From the NCBI RefSeq assembly GCF_016765695.1, contig NZ_JAETGO010000083.1, positions 1-64,000 of the forward strand: a DNA stretch of 64,000 nucleotides, given 5' to 3'. Source of the DNA: Sporosalibacterium faouarense (GTDB lineage: Bacteria > Bacillota > Clostridia > Tissierellales > VENL01). The position numbers and the translations under genes were made by a program. Under the pieces are notes generated by a model. That model was not told the DNA's origin. It was given only the letters and a program-made list of their open reading frames with translations, and searched no databases. Shown here piece after piece: positions 16,034 to 24,982 of the stretch (the stretch's first letter is position 1; each line of letters begins with the position of its first letter).

Positions 16034-17422
16034 CTAAAAAGGACCAAAATTAATCAATACAGAGATTGCTACAAGTAAAGCACCCATAACCGTCCATACT
16101 AAAAATAATGGTATCATCCATTTCGCCCATTTCTCCCATTTGATTCCACCAATTGCTATTGCTGCCATGAAATAGCCTGAAGTTGGAGAAATTACATTAG
16201 AAAATCCATCACCAAACTGAAAAGCTAATACTGCTGACTGTCTGGTTATACCTACTACATCTGCCATTGGCGCCATAATTGGCATTGACACTGCTGCCTG
16301 ACCGCTTCCCGATGGAACAAATATATTTATACAACTTTGTACTATAAACATTCCAATTCCACTTATAGCGGAAGGTAATCCTTGTACTATACTTGCCATA
16401 CCATATATGATTGTATCCATAATTTTTCCTTCTTCCATTACTACCATAATAGAAGTTGCTAATCCAATAACTAAAGCACCATAAACTAATTCCTTTGCTC
16501 CTCCCACAAAGTTTTCAGCTATTTCGTTAATTTTTTGTCCACCTACAACACCTGCAACTATGCCTATTATTAAGAACATTGCTGTCAATTCAGTAATATA
16601 AAAGTTCAATTCAACTACACCAAAGGCTAATATAGCTAATCCTATCACTAATACTAACATTACTAATTTATGTCTACCATTAAATTTAGGAATTTCTTCC
16701 AGATTGAAATTCTTATGATGTTTTTTGTCTTCTTCATACATAGGACTAAGAGTTGGATCTTTCTGAATCTTACTAGCATATCTATATACATATATTATTG
16801 TAACTCCTAATATTAATACATAACTAATTAATCTAAATCCTATTCCAGAGAATAATGGTAATCCTGCTATTCCCTGAGCAATACCTACAGTGAATGGATT
16901 TAAAAATGCTCCTGCAAATCCTGCTCCTGCTCCTAATAAAACCATTGCCGTACCTGTTATAGTATCGAATCCAAGGGCAAGAGCCAAGGATATGACTATT
17001 GGATAGAAGGGGAGCATTTCCTCAGCAGATCCTAACATAGCTCCTGCCAGTGAGAAAATAAGCATAGTAACTGGTATTATTAATTTTTCTTTCCCTTCCA
17101 TTTTTCTAACTATCTGACCTATTCCAGCATCTATTGCTCCAGTTCCTTGAAGAATTCCAAATGATCCCCCAATCATTAACACGAAGAATATAATATATCC
17201 AGCCTTCTCCATCCCCTTTGGAATTGCCTTAAATAATCCAAATGGCGATACAGGGCTTTTTTCAACACTATGATAACTATCAGGCACAACGAAAATTCTA
17301 CCTGTTTCTGCATCTTCTGCTCTATCAAATTCACCTGCTGGTACTACATAGGTTAATACTACCACCAAAATAATTATGAAAAATAACAATGCATAAGTAT
17401 GTGGAATTTTAAACTTCCTCAT
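16034..17422 (-). CDS. YfcC family permease (first of three)
   Basis: 462 residues, polytopic, about 12 membrane helices. The opening FKIPHTYALLFFIIILVVVLTYVVPAGEFDR, the motif PVSPFGLFKAIPKGM and the conserved PSGSGQAAVSMPIMAP and QFGDGFSNVISPTSGYFMA segments define the YfcC family (ion-transporter superfamily, related to DcuC). Members are thought to carry amino acids, dipeptides or dicarboxylates; the substrate here is unproven. It begins at the stop of an M20 deacylase gene (TAATG), so the two are translationally coupled and probably act on the same substrate: import, then hydrolysis. Confidence 0.88.
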   Translation of the reverse strand: MRKFKIPHTYALLFFIIILVVVLTYVVPAGEFDRAEDAETGRIFVVPDSYHSVEKSPVSPFGLFKAIPKGMEKAGYIIFFVLMIGGSFGILQGTGAIDAGIGQIVRKMEGKEKLIIPVTMLIFSLAGAMLGSAEEMLPFYPIVISLALALGFDTITGTAMVLLGAGAGFAGAFLNPFTVGIAQGIAGLPLFSGIGFRLISYVLILGVTIIYVYRYASKIQKDPTLSPMYEEDKKHHKNFNLEEIPKFNGRHKLVMLVLVIGLAILAFGVVELNFYITELTAMFLIIGIVAGVVGGQKINEIAENFVGGAKELVYGALVIGLATSIMVVMEEGKIMDTIIYGMASIVQGLPSAISGIGMFIVQSCINIFVPSGSGQAAVSMPIMAPMADVVGITRQSAVLAFQFGDGFSNVISPTSGYFMAAIAIGGIKWEKWAKWMIPLFLVWTVMGALLVAISVLINFGPF

Positions 17423-18612
17423 TATTTATCCCCCTCTAAACAAAATTTTTCTACTAAATCAAAGTAAATTTCTGATGCCATAATAATTTCATCAATATCA
17501 CAAAATTCATCATTTGCATGGGCTTGATTAATATTACCTGGACCTAGTATTATTGCTTTAGTATGTGCATTATTGCTCAATAAAGCGGCATCACTCCATG
17601 CTGGAAAATCCCTAGCTTCAAGCTTCTCTCCCTTAACTTTTTCTAAAGACTTTAACGCCTCTACTACCAGTTTATGGTCTCTTTCAATGCTATGGGGTGT
17701 ATTAATCATAGAAGCCGTAGCTTCTCTCATTCCTCTTAGTTCGAAAGAACCTCCCACTGAATCTACAGCTCTCTGAGCAATCTCTTTTATTTCTTCATGA
17801 ACTTCCTCTAAAGTCTCACTTGGTAACCATCTTCTATCAATTTGAACAGTACATCTATCGGGAACTATATTTGGGTCATCTCCACCCTTTATCACTCCTA
17901 CGTTGATTGTTCCATTCCCTACTAAATCAAATTTTCTATCCTCTATCTTTGGTGAAAGCTCTTTATATACCAATCTATTGAACTCCGAAGCAGCATATAT
18001 AGCATTTATTCCTTCTTTTGGTCTACTACCATGGGTTGACCTTCCTTGAAATGTGACCTCTATCCATTCCATGCCTTTATGTGCTATTGAAACTCTTAAC
18101 TCTGTGGGTTCCCCTATTACAGCCATATTAGGTATGAGTCCTCTATTAATTAATCTTTCTGTTCCCTTTGATCTTTCTTCTTCATCAATTACACCTGCAA
18201 ACATGACTCCTTTTTCTAATTTTACATTGGCCCTTTTCATAGCAATTACAGCAGAAAGCATTGCAGCTATTCCACCTTTCATATCTGCAGAGCCCCTTCC
18301 ATATATTTTGCCATTTTTTATATATGGATTAAATGGCTCATAATCCATAGTAAATCCAGGAATTGTATCTATGTGACCATTAAACATTAATTCTATCCCA
18401 TTTTCTTTGCCATATAATCTTCCGTATACATTTGACCTATTAGGTTCTATCTCTTCTGTTTCAACTTCTATCTCTTCCTTCTCTAAAAGATCTTTAATAT
18501 ATTCTGCTACTTTGGATTCCTTATCTGCTGTATCTTTATGCCCCTCAATTGACACAAGCTTTTTCGTAATTTCAATTATCTCGTTTTTACTAACATAATC
18601 TGATATCCTCAC
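17422..18612 (-). CDS. M20 family deacylase/peptidase (ArgE/DapE type)
   Basis: 396 residues. Zinc-site motifs in order: LMFNGHIDT (H80, D82), GRGSADMKGG (D110), GVIDEEERSKG (E144 base, E145 ligand), IGEPTE (E168), and a C-terminal GPGNINQAHANDE with the last His. A dimerisation insert lies in between. This class removes acyl groups from amino acids (acetylornithine, succinyl-diaminopimelate and similar) or cleaves dipeptides. Starts at a GTG after GGGGGA. Coupled to the downstream permease. A second close relative lies at 26120-27313, so the window holds paralogous transport-plus-hydrolase modules. Expression is likely controlled by the ArsR-type sites just upstream. Confidence 0.88.
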   Translation of the reverse strand: MRISDYVSKNEIIEITKKLVSIEGHKDTADKESKVAEYIKDLLEKEEIEVETEEIEPNRSNVYGRLYGKENGIELMFNGHIDTIPGFTMDYEPFNPYIKNGKIYGRGSADMKGGIAAMLSAVIAMKRANVKLEKGVMFAGVIDEEERSKGTERLINRGLIPNMAVIGEPTELRVSIAHKGMEWIEVTFQGRSTHGSRPKEGINAIYAASEFNRLVYKELSPKIEDRKFDLVGNGTINVGVIKGGDDPNIVPDRCTVQIDRRWLPSETLEEVHEEIKEIAQRAVDSVGGSFELRGMREATASMINTPHSIERDHKLVVEALKSLEKVKGEKLEARDFPAWSDAALLSNNAHTKAIILGPGNINQAHANDEFCDIDEIIMASEIYFDLVEKFCLEGDK

Positions 18613-18655
18613 TCTTATCCCCCTATTCTTTTTTAATGTTTACGTGTTTAATTAT

Positions 18656-18669
18656 ATCAACATGTTGAT
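18656..18669. promoter_or_regulatory. Palindromic operator candidate upstream of the M20 gene
   Basis: Perfect 14-base palindrome ATCAACATGTTGAT. Its half ATATCAACAT recurs in the site upstream of the second YfcC gene (20543-20562), so it probably binds the same regulator, the ArsR-type protein encoded next door. Confidence 0.55.
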
Positions 18670-18726
18670 TAAAAAAACTTATTTTTATTTCATTTTTGAT
18701 CACCCCCTATACAATAATTTTACATT

Positions 18727-18756
18727 ATGTTTATAAGTTTAAACATATAAACATAT
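18727..18756. promoter_or_regulatory. 28-base imperfect palindrome, probable ArsR-type operator
   Basis: ATGTTTATAAGTTTAAACAT-type palindrome centred on GTTTAAAC with a single mismatched pair. The 20 bases GTTTAAACATATAAACATAT repeat almost exactly at 20543-20562, upstream of the second YfcC permease. The sharing of a long palindrome between two promoters flanking a regulator gene is strong evidence for a common operator. Confidence 0.65.
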
Positions 18757-18807
18757 TTGACAAACAAACCCTTTTTTAATTTTTATGCAACCTAGATTAA
18801 TAAAATG

Positions 18808-19092
18808 CTAAAAGCTTATCAAGCTTAAAATTGATTGAGCTAAGGAAGTCAATACATATCCATTAACTGAATAAAATATCTCCTTACCTTCTTTTCTAGA
18901 CACTAGAATTCTAGCACGCTTCATAATCTGTAGATGATGAGATATCGTTGGTCTAGAAACTGTGCAATGGGCTGCAATTTCATTTACATTCATCTCTTGA
19001 TTTTTTAATAGCCTTAATATATCCAATCTAGTTTCATCAGCTAAAGCTTTAATTATTTCTATGTCTATATTATTTTCATTAATTCCCGACAT
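18808..19092 (-). CDS. ArsR family HTH regulator
   Basis: 94 residues, the usual size. Winged-helix DNA-binding domain: KALADETRLDILRLLKNQEMNVNEIAAHCTVSRPTISHHLQIMKRARILVSRKEGKEIFYSVN, with the recognition helix SRPTISHHLQIM. The common metal-binding ELCVCDL motif is replaced by EMNVNEIAAHC, so classic arsenic sensing is unlikely; a metabolite ligand is more plausible. AGGTGGG precedes the ATG. It lies between two YfcC genes, and a shared palindrome occurs at both flanking promoters, so it probably represses the permease-deacylase pair and the second permease. Confidence 0.88.
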   Translation of the reverse strand: MSGINENNIDIEIIKALADETRLDILRLLKNQEMNVNEIAAHCTVSRPTISHHLQIMKRARILVSRKEGKEIFYSVNGYVLTSLAQSILSLISF

Positions 19093-19138
19093 ATGCCCAC
19101 CTACTATCTATACATAAGCATTACTTTTTAAACAAATC

Positions 19139-20512
19139 TTAAAATGGACCATATTTAATAATGCTTGCTATAATTAGTAATATACTTCCCTCAACACACC
19201 ATATTATAAATAATGGTGCCATCCATTTGGCCCACTGCTTCCACTTAATACCTCCTATAGCCAATGCGGCCATAAAGTATCCAGAGGTTGGACTAATTAT
19301 ATTAGAAAAACCATCCCCGAACTGAAATGCCAGTACTGCCGTTTGTCTCGTAACTCCAGATATATCAGCCAGTGTTTTCATAATTGGCATTGTGACTGCT
19401 GCTTGACCACTTCCTGATGTTATAAATAAGTTAATTAAACTCTGAGTTATGAACATAGCTACAGCACTAATCTTAGGTGTTAATCCACTGATAGTCTTAG
19501 ACAAATAAAATATTATAGTATCCATAATATTTCCATATTCCATAACTACAGAAATAGACTTAGCTAATCCTATTATTAAAGCACCATATACCAAATTAGA
19601 GGCTCCTTTAACAAATTCAGATACAATTCTTCCCGATTTGAGTCCCCCAACTAATCCTGATACTATACCCATCATTAGAAATGTAGTTGATATTTCAAGT
19701 ACATAAAAATTCCATTTAATTACTCCAACTAATAAAAATACCAATGATAGAACTATGACCAAAGAGACTCCAATCTGTCTATTAGAAATTGATGGAAGAT
19801 TATCTATATTAAAATTAATATTATCATTATTTACATTATTTAGTCCAGTCTTACTTCTAATTTTACTTGCATATCTATAAACATATATAATTGCAGTTGA
19901 CACAAATATAAAATACGCTATTACTCTTAAAAACATTCCTGAAAAAAAAGGAAGTTCTGAAACTCCTTGAGCTATGCCTGTTGTAAAAGGATTTAAAAAT
20001 CCTGCCACAAAACCTGAGCCAGTTCCTACAAGTACCATTGCCACACCAGTTATTGTATCAAACCCCAGAGCTAAAGCAAGAGTAATGAACATTGGATACA
20101 ATGGTAATGCTTCTTCAGCAGTCCCAAAAACTGCCCCTGCCAGCGAAAACATAATCATAACCACAGGAATAATATTTTTTTCTTTACCTACATATTTTTT
20201 TGCAGTATTACTTATCAATGTATTGATTGTACCAGTTGCATTAATAATACCAAAGCTACCTCCTGTTAAAAGCACGAATATTATTATATCGCCAGCTTTC
20301 ATCATCCCTTCAGGTATAGCCTTAAATAAACCAAATATTGAAACTGGAGTTCTTTCAATTGTCCTATAGCTATCGGGGACAACATACCTTATACCTGTTT
20401 CAATATCTATTTGTCTTTCAAAGTTTCCTGCAGGGATAATATATGAAGATGCTCCCAATATTAATATAATAATGAACAACAATACATAAGTATTTGGTAT
20501 TCTAGCTTTCAT
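19139..20512 (-). CDS. YfcC family permease (second of three)
   Basis: 457 residues from the ATG at 20512. An upstream frame to 20560 exists but runs into the operator, while GGGGGAAT is well placed for 20512, giving MKARIPNTYVLLF, the same start as its paralogues. About 12 membrane helices; conserved blocks SGSGQAAVTMPIMK and QFGDGFSNIISPTSGYFMAALAIGG. Closest in the window to the permease at 16034. Probably an uptake or exchange protein for amino-acid derivatives. Followed by the ArsR-type gene and preceded by its putative operator, so control by that regulator is likely. Confidence 0.88.
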   Translation of the reverse strand: MKARIPNTYVLLFIIILILGASSYIIPAGNFERQIDIETGIRYVVPDSYRTIERTPVSIFGLFKAIPEGMMKAGDIIIFVLLTGGSFGIINATGTINTLISNTAKKYVGKEKNIIPVVMIMFSLAGAVFGTAEEALPLYPMFITLALALGFDTITGVAMVLVGTGSGFVAGFLNPFTTGIAQGVSELPFFSGMFLRVIAYFIFVSTAIIYVYRYASKIRSKTGLNNVNNDNINFNIDNLPSISNRQIGVSLVIVLSLVFLLVGVIKWNFYVLEISTTFLMMGIVSGLVGGLKSGRIVSEFVKGASNLVYGALIIGLAKSISVVMEYGNIMDTIIFYLSKTISGLTPKISAVAMFITQSLINLFITSGSGQAAVTMPIMKTLADISGVTRQTAVLAFQFGDGFSNIISPTSGYFMAALAIGGIKWKQWAKWMAPLFIIWCVEGSILLIIASIIKYGPF

Positions 20513-20542
20513 ACATATTCCCCCGTATGCATAATTTATCAT

Positions 20543-20562
20543 GTTTAAACATATCAACATAT
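20543..20562. promoter_or_regulatory. Probable ArsR-type operator upstream of the second YfcC gene
   Basis: GTTTAAACATATCAACATAT, differing from 18737-18756 at one base. It lies about 30 bases before the chosen ATG, in the promoter position. Confidence 0.65.
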
Positions 20563-20641
20563 CCTTTACTTACATTATTCTACAAATAATGCACATTCCC
20601 TTCTTTTTCTCTAAAAAAATAAAAATCTTTCGATGAATTAC

Positions 20642-20673
20642 AAAAAAAGCAGCGAAAAATTCGCCACTTTTTA
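20642..20673 (-). terminator. Terminator after the CoA-transferase gene
   Basis: On the minus strand GCGAA-TTT-TTCGC hairpin with flanking pairs followed by TTTTTTT. It marks the end of the long operon running from 28761 to 20677. Confidence 0.8.
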
Positions 20674-20676
20674 TAC

Positions 20677-22197
20677 TTATACTATATAACTATCAATACT
20701 TTTCTTCATAGTTCCAGTTTCCATAAAACGTTGATGCCACGACAATGCTTCACCGAGTAAAATTGGTACATGTTTATTTTTACCCTTGCATGCCCTATTA
20801 AAATAATCCCATAGCATACCTTTATAGACAGGGTGAGCACAGTTTTCAATAATTATCTTTGCTCGTTCCTTTGGTGATCTTCCCCTTAAATCAGCAATGC
20901 CATTCTCAGTTACTATTACCTGCACATCATGCTCTGAATGATCACTATGGGAAATCATTGGAACAATCGTTGAAATATTACCACATTTTGCTATTGACTC
21001 AGTTGTAAATACAGAAATATATGCATTTCTTGTAAAATCACCAGAACCCCCTATTCCGTTCATCATTCTACTACCCATAATATTAGTTGAGTTAATATTA
21101 CCATAAATATCTGCTTCAATAGCTGTGTTTAAAGCTATAATTCCTAATCTTCTAATTACCTCTGGATTATTACTGATTTCTTGAGGTCGTAAAATTATCT
21201 TTTCTCTGTATTTCTTAATATTTCTATAAAATCTATCTAAACCTTCCTTTGATGGAGTTATGGATGTGCTCGATGCTATTTTTACCTTACCTGCATCTAT
21301 GAGGTCAAAAACAGAATCTTGAATAACCTCAGTATATAACTGTATATTTTCAAACTTAGAGTCAACCAAACCTGCCAATACAGCATTAGCAACAGATCCT
21401 ACTCCAGATTGTAATGGCAATAGATTCTTAGGTATTCTACCATATTTCACTTCTTCTTCTAAGAAATCAATCAAATTTCTAGCCATTTTTTTACTCACTT
21501 CATTTACTTGTGCAAGGGGTCTTACGTTATCATTTATATCTGTTATAACTATAGCTTCAATTTTATTCTTATCAATTGGAATATAGTTAGTTCCAATTCT
21601 ATCTGATACGTTCTCTATGGGTATAGCTTTCCTATTAGGTGGTTTTTCTGGCGAATATATATCATGAATTCCCTCTAATTCCAGTGGTTGACTTGTATTT
21701 ATTTCAATTATTACCTTATTCGCTTTTGATACTATTGTAGGAGAGATTCCTACAGATGTGGACGGTATTATATTACCTTCCTCTGTGATAGCGATAGCTT
21801 CAATTATTGCTACATCTATGTCTCCTAAAAAGCCATAGTTTATATATTGGGCTACATGACTTAAATGCATATCTATATATTGAATTTCCCCAGAATTGAT
21901 TCCATTTCTACAGTCTCTTTGAGTTTGATAAGGCAATCTTTTATATATCATATTTTCTTTAGCTAATGCCCCATCTAATTCATCTCCCACAGAAGCCCCA
22001 GTAATCAAACAGATTTTGAAATTTTCTTTTGATTTCTTAATTCTTTTAGCTAAAGCCATAGGAACTGCTTTGGGATACCCTGATGGAGTGAAGCCACTGG
22101 TGGCTACAGTCATATTATTCTTGATAATTAATGAAGCTTCATAGGGGCTTGTGACTTTTTCTATAAGGTCGCTATTTCTGATTCTCTCTTCTAGCAT
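20677..22197 (-). CDS. Acetyl-CoA hydrolase/transferase family protein (succinate/acetate CoA-transferase type)
   Basis: 506 residues, the length of Cat1/ACH1-type CoA-transferases. N-terminal VTSPYEASLIIKNNMTVATSGFTPSGYPKAVP and C-terminal RSPKERAKIIIENCAHPVYKGML are family blocks; YTEVIQDS holds the catalytic Glu that forms the glutamyl-CoA intermediate. Such enzymes move CoA between acetate, succinate, propionate or butyrate and acyl-CoA, recovering energy at the end of amino-acid fermentation. Last gene of the amino-acid catabolic operon, GAGGTGA before the ATG. Exact acid partner unknown. A different CoA-transferase type is encoded at 58777. Confidence 0.88.
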   Translation of the reverse strand: MLEERIRNSDLIEKVTSPYEASLIIKNNMTVATSGFTPSGYPKAVPMALAKRIKKSKENFKICLITGASVGDELDGALAKENMIYKRLPYQTQRDCRNGINSGEIQYIDMHLSHVAQYINYGFLGDIDVAIIEAIAITEEGNIIPSTSVGISPTIVSKANKVIIEINTSQPLELEGIHDIYSPEKPPNRKAIPIENVSDRIGTNYIPIDKNKIEAIVITDINDNVRPLAQVNEVSKKMARNLIDFLEEEVKYGRIPKNLLPLQSGVGSVANAVLAGLVDSKFENIQLYTEVIQDSVFDLIDAGKVKIASSTSITPSKEGLDRFYRNIKKYREKIILRPQEISNNPEVIRRLGIIALNTAIEADIYGNINSTNIMGSRMMNGIGGSGDFTRNAYISVFTTESIAKCGNISTIVPMISHSDHSEHDVQVIVTENGIADLRGRSPKERAKIIIENCAHPVYKGMLWDYFNRACKGKNKHVPILLGEALSWHQRFMETGTMKKSIDSYIV

Positions 22198-22303
22198 TGC
22201 AATTCACCTCACAAAAGTCCTTTATTAGATTAAAATATTCTTTCTAGTTGAATAATTAGCTAATCACATACAACTTCAATATTTAATTACTCAATTATAG
22301 ATA

Positions 22304-23467
22304 TTACTTTTTTGTGTTGTTAAACTCTTTCTTTACAGCTTTTAAAAGACTATCATCTTTGATTACATCTATAGCAGTTAATACTAATGCTCCTATTGCT
22401 TCTCTCATTCCCTTATATGCTCTGTTTTTTATTGTTGCTTGAGCAAATTCTCTCGTATGAGCAATTATTTCTTCATCACTTATAGAAAAATGTGGGTGAA
22501 TACTAGGGCATACATGAGATACATTTCCCATATCTAATGAGCCATAGCCCTCCCTAGGCTCATTAATCTCTTCTGCCCCCATGTCTTTCAATCTACTACA
22601 ATACAACTCTGAAAGAGTATGATTCGTAACCAAATTATCATAGGACGCTTCATAGTTAGTTATTTCCAGCTCAGTCCCCGATGCCAGTGCTGCTCCGTTA
22701 GCACAGTTTTTAACCTTCTCCACTAATTCTTCTAGATAGGTTTTAGTTCTAGCTCTAACATAAAACTGTGCTATAGCAAGGTCAGGTACAATATTTGCAG
22801 CCCTTCCTCCATCTTTGATAATTCCGTGAATTCTAGCAGTTGATTTTATATGCTCTCTTAAAGCATTTATATTATTAAAGGTATTTATTGCTCCATCTAA
22901 AGCATTTATCCCTTTCTCAGGATGGGCAGCTGCATGGGCTGATTTCCCCTTAAATGTAAACTGTATAGCTTGAAGAGCTAAAGATGCTCCACTTTTAGTA
23001 TGAGTATGATTGGGATGGGTCATCATCGCTACATCTATATCATTAAATGCCCCATTATCCGCCATTATTACTTTACCGCCACTGGTTTCCTCAGCTGGAG
23101 TACCAAATACAACTACTCTACCACCTATTTCATCTAGGAATTTACTTAGAGTAATTCCTGCGCCTGTACTTGTAGTTCCTAAAATATTATGTCCGCATCC
23201 ATGTCCTATCTCTGGTAGCGCATCATATTCTGCTAGATATCCAATTGTAGGACCTTCTTTACCACTATCAAATTCTGCTCTAAAAGCTGTTTCCATACCC
23301 ATATATCCCTTTTCAACATTAAAACCATATTTTTTTAGTAATTCAATATGGGCAGCGCTAGATTTTATCTCTTCATATCCTAGTTCGGGATTATTATATA
23401 TATACTCGCTTAATTCTTTTAATTCATCCATAATCTCATTAATAGTTTGTGTAACTTTATCAATCAT
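22304..23467 (-). CDS. M20D family amidohydrolase (AbgB/hippurate-hydrolase-like)
   Basis: 387 residues. YDALPEIGHGCGHN and PAEETSGGK are the metal-binding motifs of M20D amidohydrolases; HPEKGINALDGAINTFNNINALREHI is the typical dimerisation segment. Relatives cleave p-aminobenzoyl-glutamate, indole-acetyl or other N-acyl amino acids. It lies between the D-aminoacylase-like gene and the CoA-transferase, so it probably frees an amino acid from an acyl or aromatic group. AGGAGG ribosome site. Distinct from the two ArgE/DapE-type M20 genes of the window, which lack the HGCGHN signature. Confidence 0.87.
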   Translation of the reverse strand: MIDKVTQTINEIMDELKELSEYIYNNPELGYEEIKSSAAHIELLKKYGFNVEKGYMGMETAFRAEFDSGKEGPTIGYLAEYDALPEIGHGCGHNILGTTSTGAGITLSKFLDEIGGRVVVFGTPAEETSGGKVIMADNGAFNDIDVAMMTHPNHTHTKSGASLALQAIQFTFKGKSAHAAAHPEKGINALDGAINTFNNINALREHIKSTARIHGIIKDGGRAANIVPDLAIAQFYVRARTKTYLEELVEKVKNCANGAALASGTELEITNYEASYDNLVTNHTLSELYCSRLKDMGAEEINEPREGYGSLDMGNVSHVCPSIHPHFSISDEEIIAHTREFAQATIKNRAYKGMREAIGALVLTAIDVIKDDSLLKAVKKEFNNTKK

Positions 23468-23579
23468 GCTATACCTCCTTGTTATCCAATAAATTGTCTA
23501 CTTGCAAATTACTCATAATTTTCAAATCTTACATCCTATATAAGAACAACATATGAAACAACCTTTTAAAAAAGCTCCC

Positions 23580-24956
23580 TCATTTATTTAATTCATTTCT
23601 TCGAATAACTTTCCCCAGTCTATTTTCTAAAATTTTATTATTTTCTACAGCTATCTTTCCATTCAATATAACATAGTCAATACCCTTAGGCGGTAAATTT
23701 GGTTCTTCAAATGTTGCTCCATCAATGATGGTATCAGGATTAAAAATAACTATATCTGCGTCCATACCTTCTTTAATATTACCTTTATTCTTTAATCCAA
23801 TTCTTTTAGCAGGAACAATTGTCATTTTTTTTAGGGCATCTATTAAAGTAAGCTCTTTTCTATCCCTAACAAATCTACCCAATACCCTTGGAAATGTACC
23901 TGAACCCCTTGGATGTCCTTGTCCACGTCGGAATAATCCATCACTGGCAACTGACACAAACGGAGCCTTTATAGCTTCAATAACCTCTTCTTCCTCCATA
24001 ACAAATGCAACAACCAGCATCTGGGGATATTCTTCTCTTACTTTATAGAATAATTCCTTATCGCATCTTACTCCTTTATATGGATCTTCAGTTAATAGGA
24101 TGCTGTCATAGGATTTATTCCATAATTCAAAGCAACCCTCATCAAATACAGCTGAGCCAATATAGGTACTAAAAGCATTGTATGGATAACAATCTGCTGC
24201 CACATCAATTCCTTCATCTATAGCTGACTGTATAATATTCAGAGACTCTTTCATCATTCCAAAGGCAGTGCAACTTCCAATATGGGATATCTGCATAGGC
24301 TGCTTAGTTATCTTAGAAATCTCAATCATTTCTTTTATTGAATCTATACCATATTTTGCATCCTTTCTATAATGGGCTGATAGTAATATATCCTCATCCT
24401 TAACTGCCTCACAGAGGGAAATAATCTCATCAATCGTAACTCCAGGTGAGTACTCTAACCCAAAGGATATCCCTATTGCTTGATTATCAATAACATCGTG
24501 AATAATCATTCTTTTCATTTTTTCTATTTCTTCCTTTTTTGCCTCTCTATATCTATCATTTATTCCTACTTTCTCTCTTAAATAGTTATGTCCAATAAAA
24601 GATAGATAGTTTACTGGTGCCCCATTCTTATCAATAAATCCAAAGAAATCATCTAAGCTTTGTCTATTATTACCGCAACATCCACTGACGCAGGTGGTGG
24701 CTCCCATAGTTAACATCCTATTTGCTATATCGTAATCGTCTCCATCAGCACTATTACCTATTACTTCTTCATGCATATGTATATCAATAAATCCTGGAGA
24801 AATCACTTTCTCTTTAGCATTTATTTCAATCTTTCCTTCATCCGATAACGAACCTATAGCTTCAATTTTCCCATCTCTAATACCGATATCCTTTATATCA
24901 GACCTGCCTGTGTCAAAGTCAAATAATCGTCCATCTAATATTTTTATATCATACAA
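23580..24956 (-). CDS. N-acyl-D-amino-acid deacylase family amidohydrolase
   Basis: 458 residues of the urease/amidohydrolase superfamily. SPGFIDIHMHEE gives the first metal HxH; ILLSAHYR and ISHIGSC hold later His ligands; FRRGQGHPRGSGTFPRVLGRFVRD is a signature of D-aminoacylases and related D-glutamate deacylases. The C-terminal GMDADIVIFNPDTI...DYVILNGKIAVEN closes the small beta domain. The reaction would be hydrolysis of an N-acyl-D-amino acid to acid plus D-amino acid. Directly downstream of a racemase gene, which could turn D- into L-isomers. AGAGGGGG precedes the ATG. Confidence 0.87.
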   Translation of the reverse strand: MYDIKILDGRLFDFDTGRSDIKDIGIRDGKIEAIGSLSDEGKIEINAKEKVISPGFIDIHMHEEVIGNSADGDDYDIANRMLTMGATTCVSGCCGNNRQSLDDFFGFIDKNGAPVNYLSFIGHNYLREKVGINDRYREAKKEEIEKMKRMIIHDVIDNQAIGISFGLEYSPGVTIDEIISLCEAVKDEDILLSAHYRKDAKYGIDSIKEMIEISKITKQPMQISHIGSCTAFGMMKESLNIIQSAIDEGIDVAADCYPYNAFSTYIGSAVFDEGCFELWNKSYDSILLTEDPYKGVRCDKELFYKVREEYPQMLVVAFVMEEEEVIEAIKAPFVSVASDGLFRRGQGHPRGSGTFPRVLGRFVRDRKELTLIDALKKMTIVPAKRIGLKNKGNIKEGMDADIVIFNPDTIIDGATFEEPNLPPKGIDYVILNGKIAVENNKILENRLGKVIRRNELNK

Positions 24957-24982
24957 ACAAACTACCCCCTCTAATATCTAAT

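Noticed and set aside
19974-20369. 131-codon plus-strand frame
   Set aside because: Antisense shadow of a YfcC permease; hydrophobic minus-strand codons give open reading frames on the other strand.
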